Shown here piece after piece: positions 1 through 8,175 of a DNA stretch of 64,000 nt (position 1 is the first letter of the stretch; the number at the start of each line of letters is the position of its first letter). The DNA is from Anaerolineae bacterium (GTDB lineage Bacteria; Chloroflexota; Anaerolineae; Aggregatilineales; Phototrophicaceae), in the NCBI GenBank assembly GCA_020849765.1, contig JADLAY010000034.1, forward strand, positions 248,001 through 312,000, written 5' to 3'. Below the pieces are notes generated by a model. The model was not told where the DNA came from. It searched no databases and worked only from the letters and a program-made list of their open reading frames with translations. Position numbers and translations under genes: made by a program.

Positions 1-737
1 ACGACGATCATCATGCCGACAATGATCGCCCACAGCGCACTGATACCCGACGGCGCCTCGGCATCCGGCGCCAGGAACATGATCGCGCTTTCGCCCTGGA
101 TCAACATCGCGACGGGGATGACGATAAAGCTGGCGAGCAGATTGGCCGCACGCGTGCTGGTCGTCTGGCTGCTGACGACGACTGCCCCGGCCACCATCAC
201 CAGCGCCTGCACCGTCGTCAGCGTGATGATCTGGATGACGAGTGCGGCGGGCGGGCGCCATTCAAGACCGCCAAAGATAAGACTGCCGAGATAGACGAGC
301 ATGCCGCCATAGCTGGATAAGAGTGGCGGGATCATGGCGGCGAGCATCTTGCCGATGTAAAGCTCGGTGTTGGTCAACGGCGTGCTCAGGAGCGGTTCCA
401 GGCTGCGCCGTTCTTTCTCGCCGACGAAGGTCTCCAGCGCGATCACCAACGAGATCGAGATCGGGAAGAAGCCGACGATCATGAGCAAGAACGGGATCGT
501 GCGCTCGCCGATGATCTCCGCACCGTAATCGGCCACGTAATCGGTGAACTGCCCGGCGACGAACTGCGCCAGGAATGGGAACATGAAGGTCAGGATGATG
601 AGCGGCGCGATGATGCGCCAATCGCGAAAGCTATCCCGCACCTCACGCTCGGTGATGAGCAGCGCGTTGGAGAGCGTACGCCGCCACGAAGATTCGGGCG
701 CGCCCGCGCCGTTCAGCGGCTCAGCGATGGTCGCCAT
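1..737 (-). CDS. ABC-2 type transporter permease, 3' end outside window
   Basis: About 245 residues of a multispanning membrane protein are visible; the C-terminus lies beyond the left edge. The reading begins MATIAEPLNGAG and has an N-terminal cytosolic stretch, a membrane segment around residues 43-60 (IIAPLIILTFMFPFLAQF), then the motif GEKERRSLEPLLSTPLT typical of the large cytosolic loop of NatB/ABC-2 permeases, followed by several hydrophobic segments. The start overlaps the end of the ATPase gene by 17 bases in another frame, so the two are probably translationally coupled and form one exporter. The substrate (sodium, a drug or a lipid) cannot be told from sequence. The overlap and loop motif are seen; the exporter role is family knowledge. 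Confidence 0.85.
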   Translation of the reverse strand, partial: MATIAEPLNGAGAPESSWRRTLSNALLITEREVRDSFRDWRIIAPLIILTFMFPFLAQFVAGQFTDYVADYGAEIIGERTIPFLLMIVGFFPISISLVIALETFVGEKERRSLEPLLSTPLTNTELYIGKMLAAMIPPLLSSYGGMLVYLGSLIFGGLEWRPPAALVIQIITLTTVQALVMVAGAVVVSSQTTSTRAANLLASFIVIPVAMLIQGESAIMFLAPDAEAPSGISALWAIIVGMMIV

Positions 738-1668
738 TCATGGCCTCCTTCGTCTCGTCCTCGTGGATGATCTGCAGGTAGACCTCTTCCAATGTCCGCG
801 ACATCGGCGCCAGCGTCAGGACTTGCAGGCCAAGCTCCGTCACGCGCTTGATCAGCGCCGGGTTGATGACCTTCGGCTCGTGCACACGATAGCGCAGCCA
901 GTCTTTGCCGCTGTCCTCGACCTTGATCAGGTCGGCCACGTCGTTGGCCAGGCCGTTCATCTCGCCGACGATGCGTAGTTCCATCAGCGGGTCGCCATCG
1001 ATGCGCTGTGCCAGCGTCTCGAAGCTGCCTGCGGCGATGATGTGCCCGTGGCGAATGATGGCAATTTGATGGGCAAGCTCCTGCGCTTCCGCAAGATTGT
1101 GCGTGGTGATGAGGAATGCCCGCGAGTCACGCTGCAGCTCGATGACCGCATCGCGCACCAGGCGCGCCGACTGCGGGTCCATGGCCGAGGTCGGTTCGTC
1201 AAGCAAAAGCACGGGCGGGTTATGGAGCATGGCGCGCGTCAGGGCCAGCTTCTGCTTCATGCCCTTGCTGAATTCGCCCAGGCGTTTGGTCAGCGCGTCT
1301 TCCAGGCCGAAGCGCTCCATCAGCGACAAGGCGCGCCGTTTGCGTTCGTTGGAGTCGAGGCCGTAGACGCGGCCAAAGAAGTCGAGATATTCGAGCGCGC
1401 GCATCCGTTCATAGAGGCCGTGCTGCTCGGTCAGCACGCCGACGTGCGCACGCACCTGCTCCGGTTGGCGCGTTACATCATAACCGGCGACGCGCGCCCA
1501 ACCGGAGGTCGGCGCCAGAATCGACGTCAACATGCGGACGGTCGTCGTCTTCCCGGCGCCGTTCGGCCCCAGCAGGGCGAGGACAGTCCCGGCGGGGACG
1601 TTCAGGCTGACGGATTCGACGGCGAGGAAATCATCGTAGGTCTTGCAAAGCTCGAATGCTTCTATCAT
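721..1668 (-). CDS. ABC exporter ATP-binding protein (NatA-like)
   Basis: This 315-residue protein is the nucleotide-binding subunit of an ABC-2 exporter. The Walker A motif GPNGAGKT is near residue 35, the signature FSKGMKQKL near 135, Walker B VLLLDEPTSAMDP near 155, and the H-loop TTHN near 190. A C-terminal extension of about 90 residues follows the ATPase core, as is common in NatA/CcmA-type subunits. It starts at an ATG and is directly followed by the overlapping permease gene, its likely partner. Hydrolysis would take place on the cytosolic face of the membrane. Specificity is unknown. Confidence 0.92.
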   Translation of the reverse strand: MIEAFELCKTYDDFLAVESVSLNVPAGTVLALLGPNGAGKTTTVRMLTSILAPTSGWARVAGYDVTRQPEQVRAHVGVLTEQHGLYERMRALEYLDFFGRVYGLDSNERKRRALSLMERFGLEDALTKRLGEFSKGMKQKLALTRAMLHNPPVLLLDEPTSAMDPQSARLVRDAVIELQRDSRAFLITTHNLAEAQELAHQIAIIRHGHIIAAGSFETLAQRIDGDPLMELRIVGEMNGLANDVADLIKVEDSGKDWLRYRVHEPKVINPALIKRVTELGLQVLTLAPMSRTLEEVYLQIIHEDETKEAMNGDHR

Positions 1669-1770
1669 GCACGCACCTAATAATCATCCCCGGTAGATGC
1701 AGGCGCATCCCCCGATCAACCATTATCGCATGAGAAGCAAGTCGAACAGGTTAAGGAAGCGATGAGTCCG

Positions 1771-2724
1771 TTAGAACCGGTTCAGGGTCGGGTCGAGCGC
1801 GTCGCGCAAACCATCACCCAGCAGGTTGAATCCCAACACCGTGATCATGATCGCCAAACCGGGATAGAAAACGAGATGGGGTGAGGTGAAGACATAGTTG
1901 CGCGCCTCGCTGAGCATGGCGCCCCACTCGGGCGTGGGCGGCTGCGCGCCCAGCCCAAGGAAAGACAGCGCCGCCGCATCAAGGACGGCGGTGCCGATGC
2001 CGAGCGTGCCCTGCACGATCAGCGGCGTGAGCGCATTGGGCAGAATGTGCCCGAACAAGATTCGGTGATGTGGCGCACCAAGCGTTTTTTCCGCCGTGAT
2101 GTAATCGAACTCTTTGATCGAGAGGACGCTGGCACGCGCGAGCCGCGCGTACGCGGGGATCGTCACGATCGCAATCGCCAACAGCGCATTCTCCAGCCCA
2201 GGCCCCAGCACCGTCACGATCGCAATCGCCAGCAGCAGCGATGGAAACGCCAGCAAGACGTCCATCACACGCATGATGACGTTATCGATAAGGCCGCTCG
2301 CGTAACCTGCCACCAATCCCAACAATGACCCGACGACGATGGCAAAACCCACGCTCGTGATACCGACGCGCAGCGAGTTCCACGCACCAAACAGGATGCG
2401 GCTGAAAACATCGCGCGCATTCAGGTCGAGCCCCATCAGGTGTTCCGGCTCCTCGACCGAGCAGCCCAACAGATGAATGCACGGTGGTTTGCGCGGCAGC
2501 TGTCCTGAATGGCCGGGCTGGCCGATCATCGACTGAATGGGGTCGTAGGGTGCGATGGCCGGCGCCAGCAAAGCGATCAAGAGCAGCAGGCCGATGATGA
2601 TCAGCCCCAGGACAGCCGAGCGATTGCGGCGGACGTTCCTGGCGGCATCGATCCACAAGCTGCTGCTGCGAGGATGCTCAATATTGTTGGCGTCGAGCTT
2701 GGTGACGGCATTGGGTGCGGCCAT
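1771..2724 (-). CDS. Peptide/nickel-type ABC importer permease, DppC-like
   Basis: This 317-residue inner-membrane permease has an N-terminal cytosolic tail, a first membrane helix (AVLGLIIIGLLLLIALLAPA, about 37-56) and the short OppC/DppC N-terminal domain. The BPD_transp_1 core carries the EAA loop region (about 205-225, YARLARASVLSIKEFDYI). The end GDGLRDALDPTLNRF is the classical DppC C-terminus. It lies 12 bases after the DppB-like gene and closes the SBP-DppB-DppC operon. No DppD/DppF ATPase gene follows, so the ATPases must come from elsewhere if the system is active. Confidence 0.92.
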   Translation of the reverse strand: MAAPNAVTKLDANNIEHPRSSSLWIDAARNVRRNRSAVLGLIIIGLLLLIALLAPAIAPYDPIQSMIGQPGHSGQLPRKPPCIHLLGCSVEEPEHLMGLDLNARDVFSRILFGAWNSLRVGITSVGFAIVVGSLLGLVAGYASGLIDNVIMRVMDVLLAFPSLLLAIAIVTVLGPGLENALLAIAIVTIPAYARLARASVLSIKEFDYITAEKTLGAPHHRILFGHILPNALTPLIVQGTLGIGTAVLDAAALSFLGLGAQPPTPEWGAMLSEARNYVFTSPHLVFYPGLAIMITVLGFNLLGDGLRDALDPTLNRF

Positions 2725-2736
2725 AAGGATCTCTTC

Positions 2737-3813
2737 TTATCTTAAGCGGATGCGCGGGTCGAGGTAGCCATAAAGAATATCTACCAGCAGATTGATCGCG
2801 ACAAAGGCAATCGCCACAAAGACCGTAAACCCTTGCACCAACGGATAATCGCGCGACGTAATCCCGTCGACCAGCGTTCGCCCTACACCTGTCAGGCCGA
2901 AGATGGTCTCGGTGAGTACAGCACCGCTAACCAGCAAGCCGAAGTTCAAACCGATGATGGTCACGATCGGTAACAGCGCATTGCGCACTGCATGGTGAAG
3001 AATGACGACCATTTCACGCAGCCCTTTTGCGCGTGCCGTCCGTACGTAATCCTGCCCCAACGTTTCGAGCACGCTGGAACGAGTCATGCGGGCGATAATC
3101 GCCATCGGAATGGTGCCGACCGCCATCGCCGGCAGAGCCAGGTGACGTAATGCAGCCAGCAGCAATTCGCCATTCAAAGTCAGAATCGCGTTGAGGATGT
3201 TCAGACGCGACAGGAATACCAGGAGAGCACTGGGCGTTTGCCCGTCAGCCACCAGGCCCCACTGCGCATAAAACGGGATGACACTCATCCCAGGGGGCAA
3301 TCGACCTGACGGTGGCAGAGCAAATGGCGTGTCTTTGAGGATTACGCCAAAGATGTAGGCAAGCATAAGACCAAGCCAGAAGACCGGCATGGATACGCCG
3401 ATATTGGCCATCAACATGGTGCCGATATCGATTGAAGTGTTGCGGCGATAAGCCGAAATAATACCGAGTGGAATCCCAATAACGGAGGCGAAAACAAGTG
3501 CAGCCAGTGCCAACTCGACCGTGACCGGCATTCTTTCCGCCATCAAGTCGACCACGGAACGCCCAAAGCGGATCGAGTCGCCCAGGTCGCCGCGAAAGAC
3601 GTCGCCGACGTAAATCGCGAACTGCACCGGGATCGGTTCATTCAGACCGACGCGTTCCATCCACGCATCACAGATGATATCTGTCGCGCGCTCACCCAGA
3701 ATGGCACGGCAGGGATCTCCCGGAATGGCACGGGCCAGGCCAAATGTGACCAGCAAAATTCCAAAGAGAACCGGTATTGAGAAGAGCAGGCGGCGCAGAA
3801 TGAACGTGATCAT
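2737..3813 (-). CDS. Peptide/nickel-type ABC importer permease, DppB-like
   Basis: This is a 358-residue permease. The start chosen is the ATG giving MITFILRRLLFSIPVLFGIL, the typical DppB N-terminus with one membrane helix. The open frame extends 33 codons further upstream into non-conserved sequence that overlaps an intercistronic hairpin, so the longer start is less likely. The DppB core includes RMTRSSVLETLGQDYVRTAR, the EAA-loop region, and ends GYLDPRIRLR as in the family. It should form the heteromeric pore with the DppC-like protein and receive substrate from the permuted binding protein encoded upstream. Confidence 0.9.
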   Translation of the reverse strand: MITFILRRLLFSIPVLFGILLVTFGLARAIPGDPCRAILGERATDIICDAWMERVGLNEPIPVQFAIYVGDVFRGDLGDSIRFGRSVVDLMAERMPVTVELALAALVFASVIGIPLGIISAYRRNTSIDIGTMLMANIGVSMPVFWLGLMLAYIFGVILKDTPFALPPSGRLPPGMSVIPFYAQWGLVADGQTPSALLVFLSRLNILNAILTLNGELLLAALRHLALPAMAVGTIPMAIIARMTRSSVLETLGQDYVRTARAKGLREMVVILHHAVRNALLPIVTIIGLNFGLLVSGAVLTETIFGLTGVGRTLVDGITSRDYPLVQGFTVFVAIAFVAINLLVDILYGYLDPRIRLR

Positions 3814-3840
3814 GTATCGGACCCATTGTCGTGTTTGGCA

Positions 3841-3866
3841 ACGGGAGAGACTGTTGTCTCTCCCGT
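3841..3866 (-). other. Intercistronic hairpin between binding protein and DppB genes
   Basis: A perfect 11-bp inverted repeat (ACGGGAGAGAC / GTCTCTCCCGT) with a 4-base loop lies 58 bases downstream of the binding-protein stop. No T-run follows on the minus strand, so it is not a standard intrinsic terminator. It more likely protects the upstream mRNA segment or dampens downstream expression, as often seen between binding-protein and permease genes. Confidence 0.7.
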
Positions 3867-3923
3867 CACATCGATCAGAGTATATGGCCGGGTGCGCAGT
3901 GCCACCCGCCAATCAACAGTCTA

Positions 3924-5558
3924 TTACTCAGACGGCGCGTTCAGGAATGCAGTGAAGAACGCCTGGAAGTAGGTGAAGTTGCCATCACGCCCGACGTGGA
4001 GCGGATTGGCAGCATCCCACTGGACGACATAGCTCATGACCACGTCGTTGGCATCAAGCGCCGAACCGTCGTGGAACAGGACGCCAGGACGCAGATGGAA
4101 CGTCCATTCGGTCGAGTCCTCGTTGGCTTCGTAGCTCTCGGCCAGCGCGGGCACGACTGACGTACCGGCGACTTCGTAGGCGAGCAAGCCCTCGGTCACC
4201 TGTTCACAGGCACGCAGGGACTCACCGTCGGTCTCATCCGCACAGTAGAGGCCGATCGGCTCAGCATTCTGCATCCAGATGATGTTGTCGTCGTCGGGAT
4301 CTTCCATCACGGCGAACTGCTCGTTGCCCAGCGGGCTGGAGTGCGCACCGGCAATGCTGGCCTTGAAGGCCACGCCCGAACCACCATGCGCAATCGGAAC
4401 CATCGGCACCAGATCGCGGATCGCGGTGTTGGCTTCGACGTAGAAGGGATAACGAGCATCCGGATCGGCCAGGCGAGCGCCTTCGGTCAGCGGCCCGGTG
4501 ATTTCTTCGAATTTGTTGCCGAACTGAGCGCTGGAGCCAGCACCGAAATGGTAGTCCAGGAAGTTGGTCGCATCCGGATAGTCCGCGCCCCAACCGAGCA
4601 GATGCAGGCTCAGATTACCCGCATCGGCGTTGTCGAGGAACGTGCCCGATTCCTGAACGTCAATCGTCACATTGATGCCGACCTCGGCCAGCTGTGCCTG
4701 GATATCCTGCGCCACGACACCCGGCTGCGGCAGATAGCTGCGCACCACGTCGCGATAGCTCAGCGTGGTTTCGATAGGCAGCGCCACACCGGACTGCTCG
4801 AGCAGTTCACGTGCGTGTTCCGGATCATAGGGGAACGGCTCAACCTCAGGCGTGTAGCCGAAGATCGACGTGGGCATGAACTGGTCAGCCACGGTCGATC
4901 CGGGCGGGTAGAAGTTGTCGACAATACGCTGCTTGTCGATGGCATAGGAGACGGCCTGGCGAACCATGACATTGTCGAACGGCGCGACGGTATTGTTCAT
5001 ACCGAGGTAGAAAACGTTCGTGCCTTCGCGTTCGAGCAGCTGCAGGTTGGGGTCGTTGGCGATCACATCGAAGTCGCCGGGGCCGGGGTTGTCGATACCA
5101 TCGATCGTGCCCGCCTGCAGTTCAACCAGGCGCGCAGCGGCTTCCGAGTTCCAGCGGAAGATCAGCGTCGGCTCTTTGGCAGGCTCGCCCCAGTAGCCGT
5201 CGAAGCGGGCGAAGTCCAGCTCACTGCCCTGATCCCAGTTGCTGACCATGTAGGGGCCGGTACCGATGGGTTCGCGGATAAGGTCACCACCGCCGCCGGT
5301 CGCCTCGAGATGCTCGGCAGGTTGAATATGCAGCGCACTGAACGCCACTTTGGAGGGCAGTGCCGGATCGGGGTAGCAGAGGACGAAGCGCACGGTCAGT
5401 TCGTCGACCGCCTCAATCGTCTGGAATGCTCCACCGTAGTCACAGCTTTCTGCGGATACGGACATCGGCTCGAAATCCTGACCGAAAGCCGGCATCGCCA
5501 GCCCCAGCACAAGGACTACGAGCAGCATGAGCGGCATCACACGCAGCAATTTGCTCAT
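3924..5558 (-). CDS. Family-5 solute-binding protein with circularly permuted domain order
   Basis: This 544-residue secreted substrate-binding protein has a signal peptide at residues 1-27 (MSKLLRV, hydrophobic 8-21, AFGQ). All the usual SBP family-5 blocks are present but in rotated order. The block that normally sits in the second part (VDELTVRFVL 51-60, PIGTGPYMVSNWDQG 97-111) comes directly after the signal peptide. The normal C-terminal blocks follow (GWGADYPDATNFLDYHF 322-338, then 370-415). The block that normally begins the mature protein (TEGLLAYE 455-462, VPALAESYE 469-477, WTFHLRPGVLFHDG 485-498, DANDVVMSY 502-510) is at the C-terminus. The start is the ATG with an AAGGAG seven bases upstream; an earlier in-frame ATG two codons upstream is too close to that site. 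DppB- and DppC-like genes follow. The ligand is unknown, probably peptides. Confidence 0.9.
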   Translation of the reverse strand: MSKLLRVMPLMLLVVLVLGLAMPAFGQDFEPMSVSAESCDYGGAFQTIEAVDELTVRFVLCYPDPALPSKVAFSALHIQPAEHLEATGGGGDLIREPIGTGPYMVSNWDQGSELDFARFDGYWGEPAKEPTLIFRWNSEAAARLVELQAGTIDGIDNPGPGDFDVIANDPNLQLLEREGTNVFYLGMNNTVAPFDNVMVRQAVSYAIDKQRIVDNFYPPGSTVADQFMPTSIFGYTPEVEPFPYDPEHARELLEQSGVALPIETTLSYRDVVRSYLPQPGVVAQDIQAQLAEVGINVTIDVQESGTFLDNADAGNLSLHLLGWGADYPDATNFLDYHFGAGSSAQFGNKFEEITGPLTEGARLADPDARYPFYVEANTAIRDLVPMVPIAHGGSGVAFKASIAGAHSSPLGNEQFAVMEDPDDDNIIWMQNAEPIGLYCADETDGESLRACEQVTEGLLAYEVAGTSVVPALAESYEANEDSTEWTFHLRPGVLFHDGSALDANDVVMSYVVQWDAANPLHVGRDGNFTYFQAFFTAFLNAPSE

Positions 5559-5683
5559 AACCATGCTCCTTGGACAACAATGTGGAAAACAGATCAAAAA
5601 TGCGTTGAACCTGTGTAGTGCAATAGCCATGCGCATCGCTCAAGGTTCGATGTGCGGCCGTCAACTTAGGCTCATTGGGGCAG

Positions 5684-5712
5684 ATTGTAAACAATGCGGG
5701 CGCCGGAGACAA
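5684..5712 (-). promoter_or_regulatory. Predicted sigma70-type promoter of the permuted-SBP operon
   Basis: On the minus strand TTGTCT (5712-5707) and TACAAT (5689-5684) are separated by exactly 17 bases, leaving a leader of about 120 bases before the binding-protein start. It is the best -35/-10 pair in this gap. Predicted from sequence only. Confidence 0.5.
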
Positions 5713-5745
5713 ATCTTGATCGCCGAAAACGCGCGTAAAATCCGC

Positions 5746-6816
5746 TCACAAGCGCCCATATTCGGCCATGATCTCCTGCAAGTCATCCAGAGGCAGAGCT
5801 GGAGCGACGCGATTCTTGAAGCCGGTCATCGTTTCGGCAGCGGTGAGTGCATTGAGCACCGCTTCCTCGACCGCTTCTGCCGCGGCCTCAAAGAGCGCAT
5901 TCATCTGGTTGTGGGGCAGCATCTGGACGTCAAAGAGTGTCATTTGCCCGTAGGGGATGTGATTGGCGGTGCTGAAAGCCAGCATCAGATCACCGCTGCC
6001 GTTGTGTCCGATGCAGCCGACCCGCGCCAGGCCGGTGACGGCGCGTTGCGCCATCCGCTTGCATTGCGTCGGCAGCAGCGGAGCATCCGTCGCGACAATG
6101 ACGATGATCGAGCCCTCAATGGGCGCGGTGCGCGCCGAGGGCACGCGGTCGTAGCCAAGCTCGCGCCCGACCGGGACGCCGTCAACCCGCAGCAGATGGC
6201 GCCGCCCGTAATTCGACTGCACAAAGGCACCGACGACGAAGTCGCCGTTGTCCGTCCGGGCGACGCGCGACGATGACCCCACCCCGCCTTTGAATTCGTG
6301 GCAGATCATGCCCGTGCCGCCGCCGACATTGCCCTCTTCGACCGGCCCGGTCACGGCATTTTCCAACGCGTGGTAAACGTGTTCGGCTTTGAGGTGGAAG
6401 GCGTTGATGTCGTTCAGCCAGCCGTCATAGGTTTCGGCGACGAGCGGCAGCGCGAAATCCTCGACGTGACGCAGCCCGAATTCGTACGCGATCAGGGCAT
6501 CGCGCGCGATGCCGACCTGATGCGTGTTGGTCAGGGCGATAGGCGTCGTCAGTAAGCCGGATTCATCGAGCCAGTGCGTGCCCGTGAAGTCGCCATTGCC
6601 GTTGAACGAGTGGAACCCGGCAAAGACCTGGTCGTCCCAGACGTCGCCGCCGCGCGGCTGTATCACGGTTACGCCCGTGCGCGCGACACGCGGTTCGTCA
6701 TAAATGAGTGTGCAGTGGCCGACGCGAACGCCGGGCACGTCGGTGATGGCATTGTACTCGCCTGTCGGCATGACCCCGATGTTGATCCCCAAATCGCGCA
6801 GGCGCGCACGCCCCAT
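5746..6816 (-). CDS. P1/DmpA-family N-terminal nucleophile peptidase
   Basis: This 356-residue protein resembles DmpA (L-aminopeptidase/D-amidase-esterase). These enzymes are made as one chain and cleave themselves before a Ser/Thr that then acts as nucleophile. Visible family hallmarks are ITDVPGVRVGHCT near residue 25, GGGTGMICHEFKGGVGSSSR near 165-184 (the GS/SS step is the likely self-cleavage site), and GCIGHNGSGDLMLAFST in the C-terminal part. It probably removes N-terminal residues from small peptides in the cytosol. It is encoded upstream of, and in the same direction as, a peptide-type importer, which fits peptide use. It follows the HAD gene by 3 bases, so the two likely share a transcript. 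Confidence 0.9.
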   Translation of the reverse strand: MGRARLRDLGINIGVMPTGEYNAITDVPGVRVGHCTLIYDEPRVARTGVTVIQPRGGDVWDDQVFAGFHSFNGNGDFTGTHWLDESGLLTTPIALTNTHQVGIARDALIAYEFGLRHVEDFALPLVAETYDGWLNDINAFHLKAEHVYHALENAVTGPVEEGNVGGGTGMICHEFKGGVGSSSRVARTDNGDFVVGAFVQSNYGRRHLLRVDGVPVGRELGYDRVPSARTAPIEGSIIVIVATDAPLLPTQCKRMAQRAVTGLARVGCIGHNGSGDLMLAFSTANHIPYGQMTLFDVQMLPHNQMNALFEAAAEAVEEAVLNALTAAETMTGFKNRVAPALPLDDLQEIMAEYGRL

Positions 6817-6819
6817 ACC

Positions 6820-7515
6820 TCAATCTCCCAGACTCGAAAGCACTTCCCCAAACTGCGTCAAATCGTCCAACAGGAAATCCGCCCGGCAGGCTTCCAATTC
6901 GCCGGGTTTGCAGTAACCGGTGTGCAAGGCGACGGCGACGGCGCCCAAAGCCCGCGCGCATTGCACGTCGGCGGGCGTATCCCCGATGACGATGACTTCC
7001 TCCGGCAGAATGTCCCGCCGGTGATGTTCGATGGCGCGCGCCAGTGCCAGCGGCGGCAGCGCATCGCGATCCATGGCATCGCTGCCGTAGGCGCCGACTG
7101 TGAAATGCGACGGATCGAAGCCCGCCGCGCGCAGCTTGACCGGCGCACTGCTGCTGACGTTGCCCGTCACCAGCGCGAGAATGGCATCGTCCTGTGACCG
7201 AAGCTCGGCCACCAGTTCCGGCGCACCGGGACACGGCTGCACGTCAAAATCGCCGATGATGCGCGCGAGGTGTTTCCCCATGGCGCGATCGTAAGCCGGG
7301 ATGATGCGCGCGACGTCATCATAGGTGTAGCCGTGCGGGGTCAGCAGTTCGACCAGCGACAACCAATCTGTCTTGCCAGCGAATTCGTGACCATCAATGC
7401 CGGTGCTGAACCCGAACACCTCGTGCATGGCATGCCCCATGGCAATGCGTCCAGCACCCTGTGACCATAGCAGCGTGCAATCAATATCAAACAGATATAA
7501 GCGCGTCTTTGGCAC
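6820..7515 (-). CDS. HAD-superfamily phosphatase (phosphoglycolate phosphatase-like)
   Basis: This 231-residue enzyme has the HAD motif I FDIDCTLL at residues 9-16 (nucleophile Asp and acid/base Asp), motif II LVTGN near 115, and motif IV VIGDTPADV near 178. An alpha-helical cap lies between motifs I and II, as in the Gph/beta-phosphoglucomutase subgroup. The start is a GTG immediately before the conserved core; no ATG is available upstream close to the domain. It precedes the DmpA-like peptidase gene by 3 bases. The real substrate cannot be derived; phosphoglycolate or another small phosphate ester is possible. Confidence 0.88.
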   Translation of the reverse strand: MPKTRLYLFDIDCTLLWSQGAGRIAMGHAMHEVFGFSTGIDGHEFAGKTDWLSLVELLTPHGYTYDDVARIIPAYDRAMGKHLARIIGDFDVQPCPGAPELVAELRSQDDAILALVTGNVSSSAPVKLRAAGFDPSHFTVGAYGSDAMDRDALPPLALARAIEHHRRDILPEEVIVIGDTPADVQCARALGAVAVALHTGYCKPGELEACRADFLLDDLTQFGEVLSSLGD

Positions 7516-7644
7516 GGGGGTACGACCCTATCATTGTGCTCAGGCGGCAGGTGAGAACGGTGATTATAGCGGATTTTGGGCGCCGGTGGCAGCAACGTGG
7601 CCTGACACGGCCTGATCGGTCCCGAGGTCGGTATCGGCGGCGGA

Positions 7645-8145
7645 TCACCAGCCGCGGGTACCTGGTCCGCCCTTGAACGGCCCGACGATCTTCGACGTGA
7701 TCCAGCCGCCGTAGAAATCACCTGCCTGCGCCTGGACGCGCTCGTCACCGACGTAGCATTCGTCGACTCGCCCGGCGTAGAAGGCGAGGTAATCCTTGAG
7801 CCTCTCGTAGCCGGAGTTCGGCTTTGGATAGCTCCAGGCGGCATCGTGCGAGACGCGCTCGCCGACGCGCAACGTCCAATAAGCGGCCGCACCCTTGAAC
7901 TCGCAGTAAGTCTGATAGTCCGGCACGCGCACGAGCAAATCCATGCGGATGTCTTCCGGCGGCAGATAGTATGCGGGTGGATGGCTGGTTTCGAGCACAC
8001 GCAGCGCACGTATCGTCTCAGCAATCGTCGCGCCGTTGAAGATGATCCGTATGCGCTCCGTCACCGGCTCGACGCGCGGCGGACGCGGATAATCCCAGAC
8101 GGATTCCTGGTCGGGTTGCGCGGGTAAACGCTTACGATTCAACAT
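7645..8145 (-). CDS. DUF427 domain protein
   Basis: This is a 166-residue soluble protein. Residues about 25-120 match the DUF427 pattern: RIIFNGATIAET, RVLETSHPPAYYLPPEDI, CEFKGAAAYWTL, AAWSYPKP and YLAFYAGRVDECYV. DUF427 proteins are small beta-rich cytosolic proteins of unknown biochemical role. The C-terminal extension after residue 135 ends with a Gly-rich tail and is less conserved. It stands alone between a HAD gene and a glycosyltransferase gene, all on the minus strand; the 30-base gap to the glycosyltransferase stop suggests readthrough from that operon. No function is proposed. Confidence 0.85.
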   Translation of the reverse strand: MLNRKRLPAQPDQESVWDYPRPPRVEPVTERIRIIFNGATIAETIRALRVLETSHPPAYYLPPEDIRMDLLVRVPDYQTYCEFKGAAAYWTLRVGERVSHDAAWSYPKPNSGYERLKDYLAFYAGRVDECYVGDERVQAQAGDFYGGWITSKIVGPFKGGPGTRGW

Positions 8146-8175
8146 ACGTTAAAACCCCATCATCCTAACAGTACG

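Noticed and set aside
3924..5558. Explanation of the permuted binding protein as an assembly join or two broken genes
   Set aside because: The frame is uninterrupted, begins with a signal peptide and a good ribosome-binding site, and ends with a single stop before permease genes; block boundaries show no frameshift. Read-level checks would still be useful.
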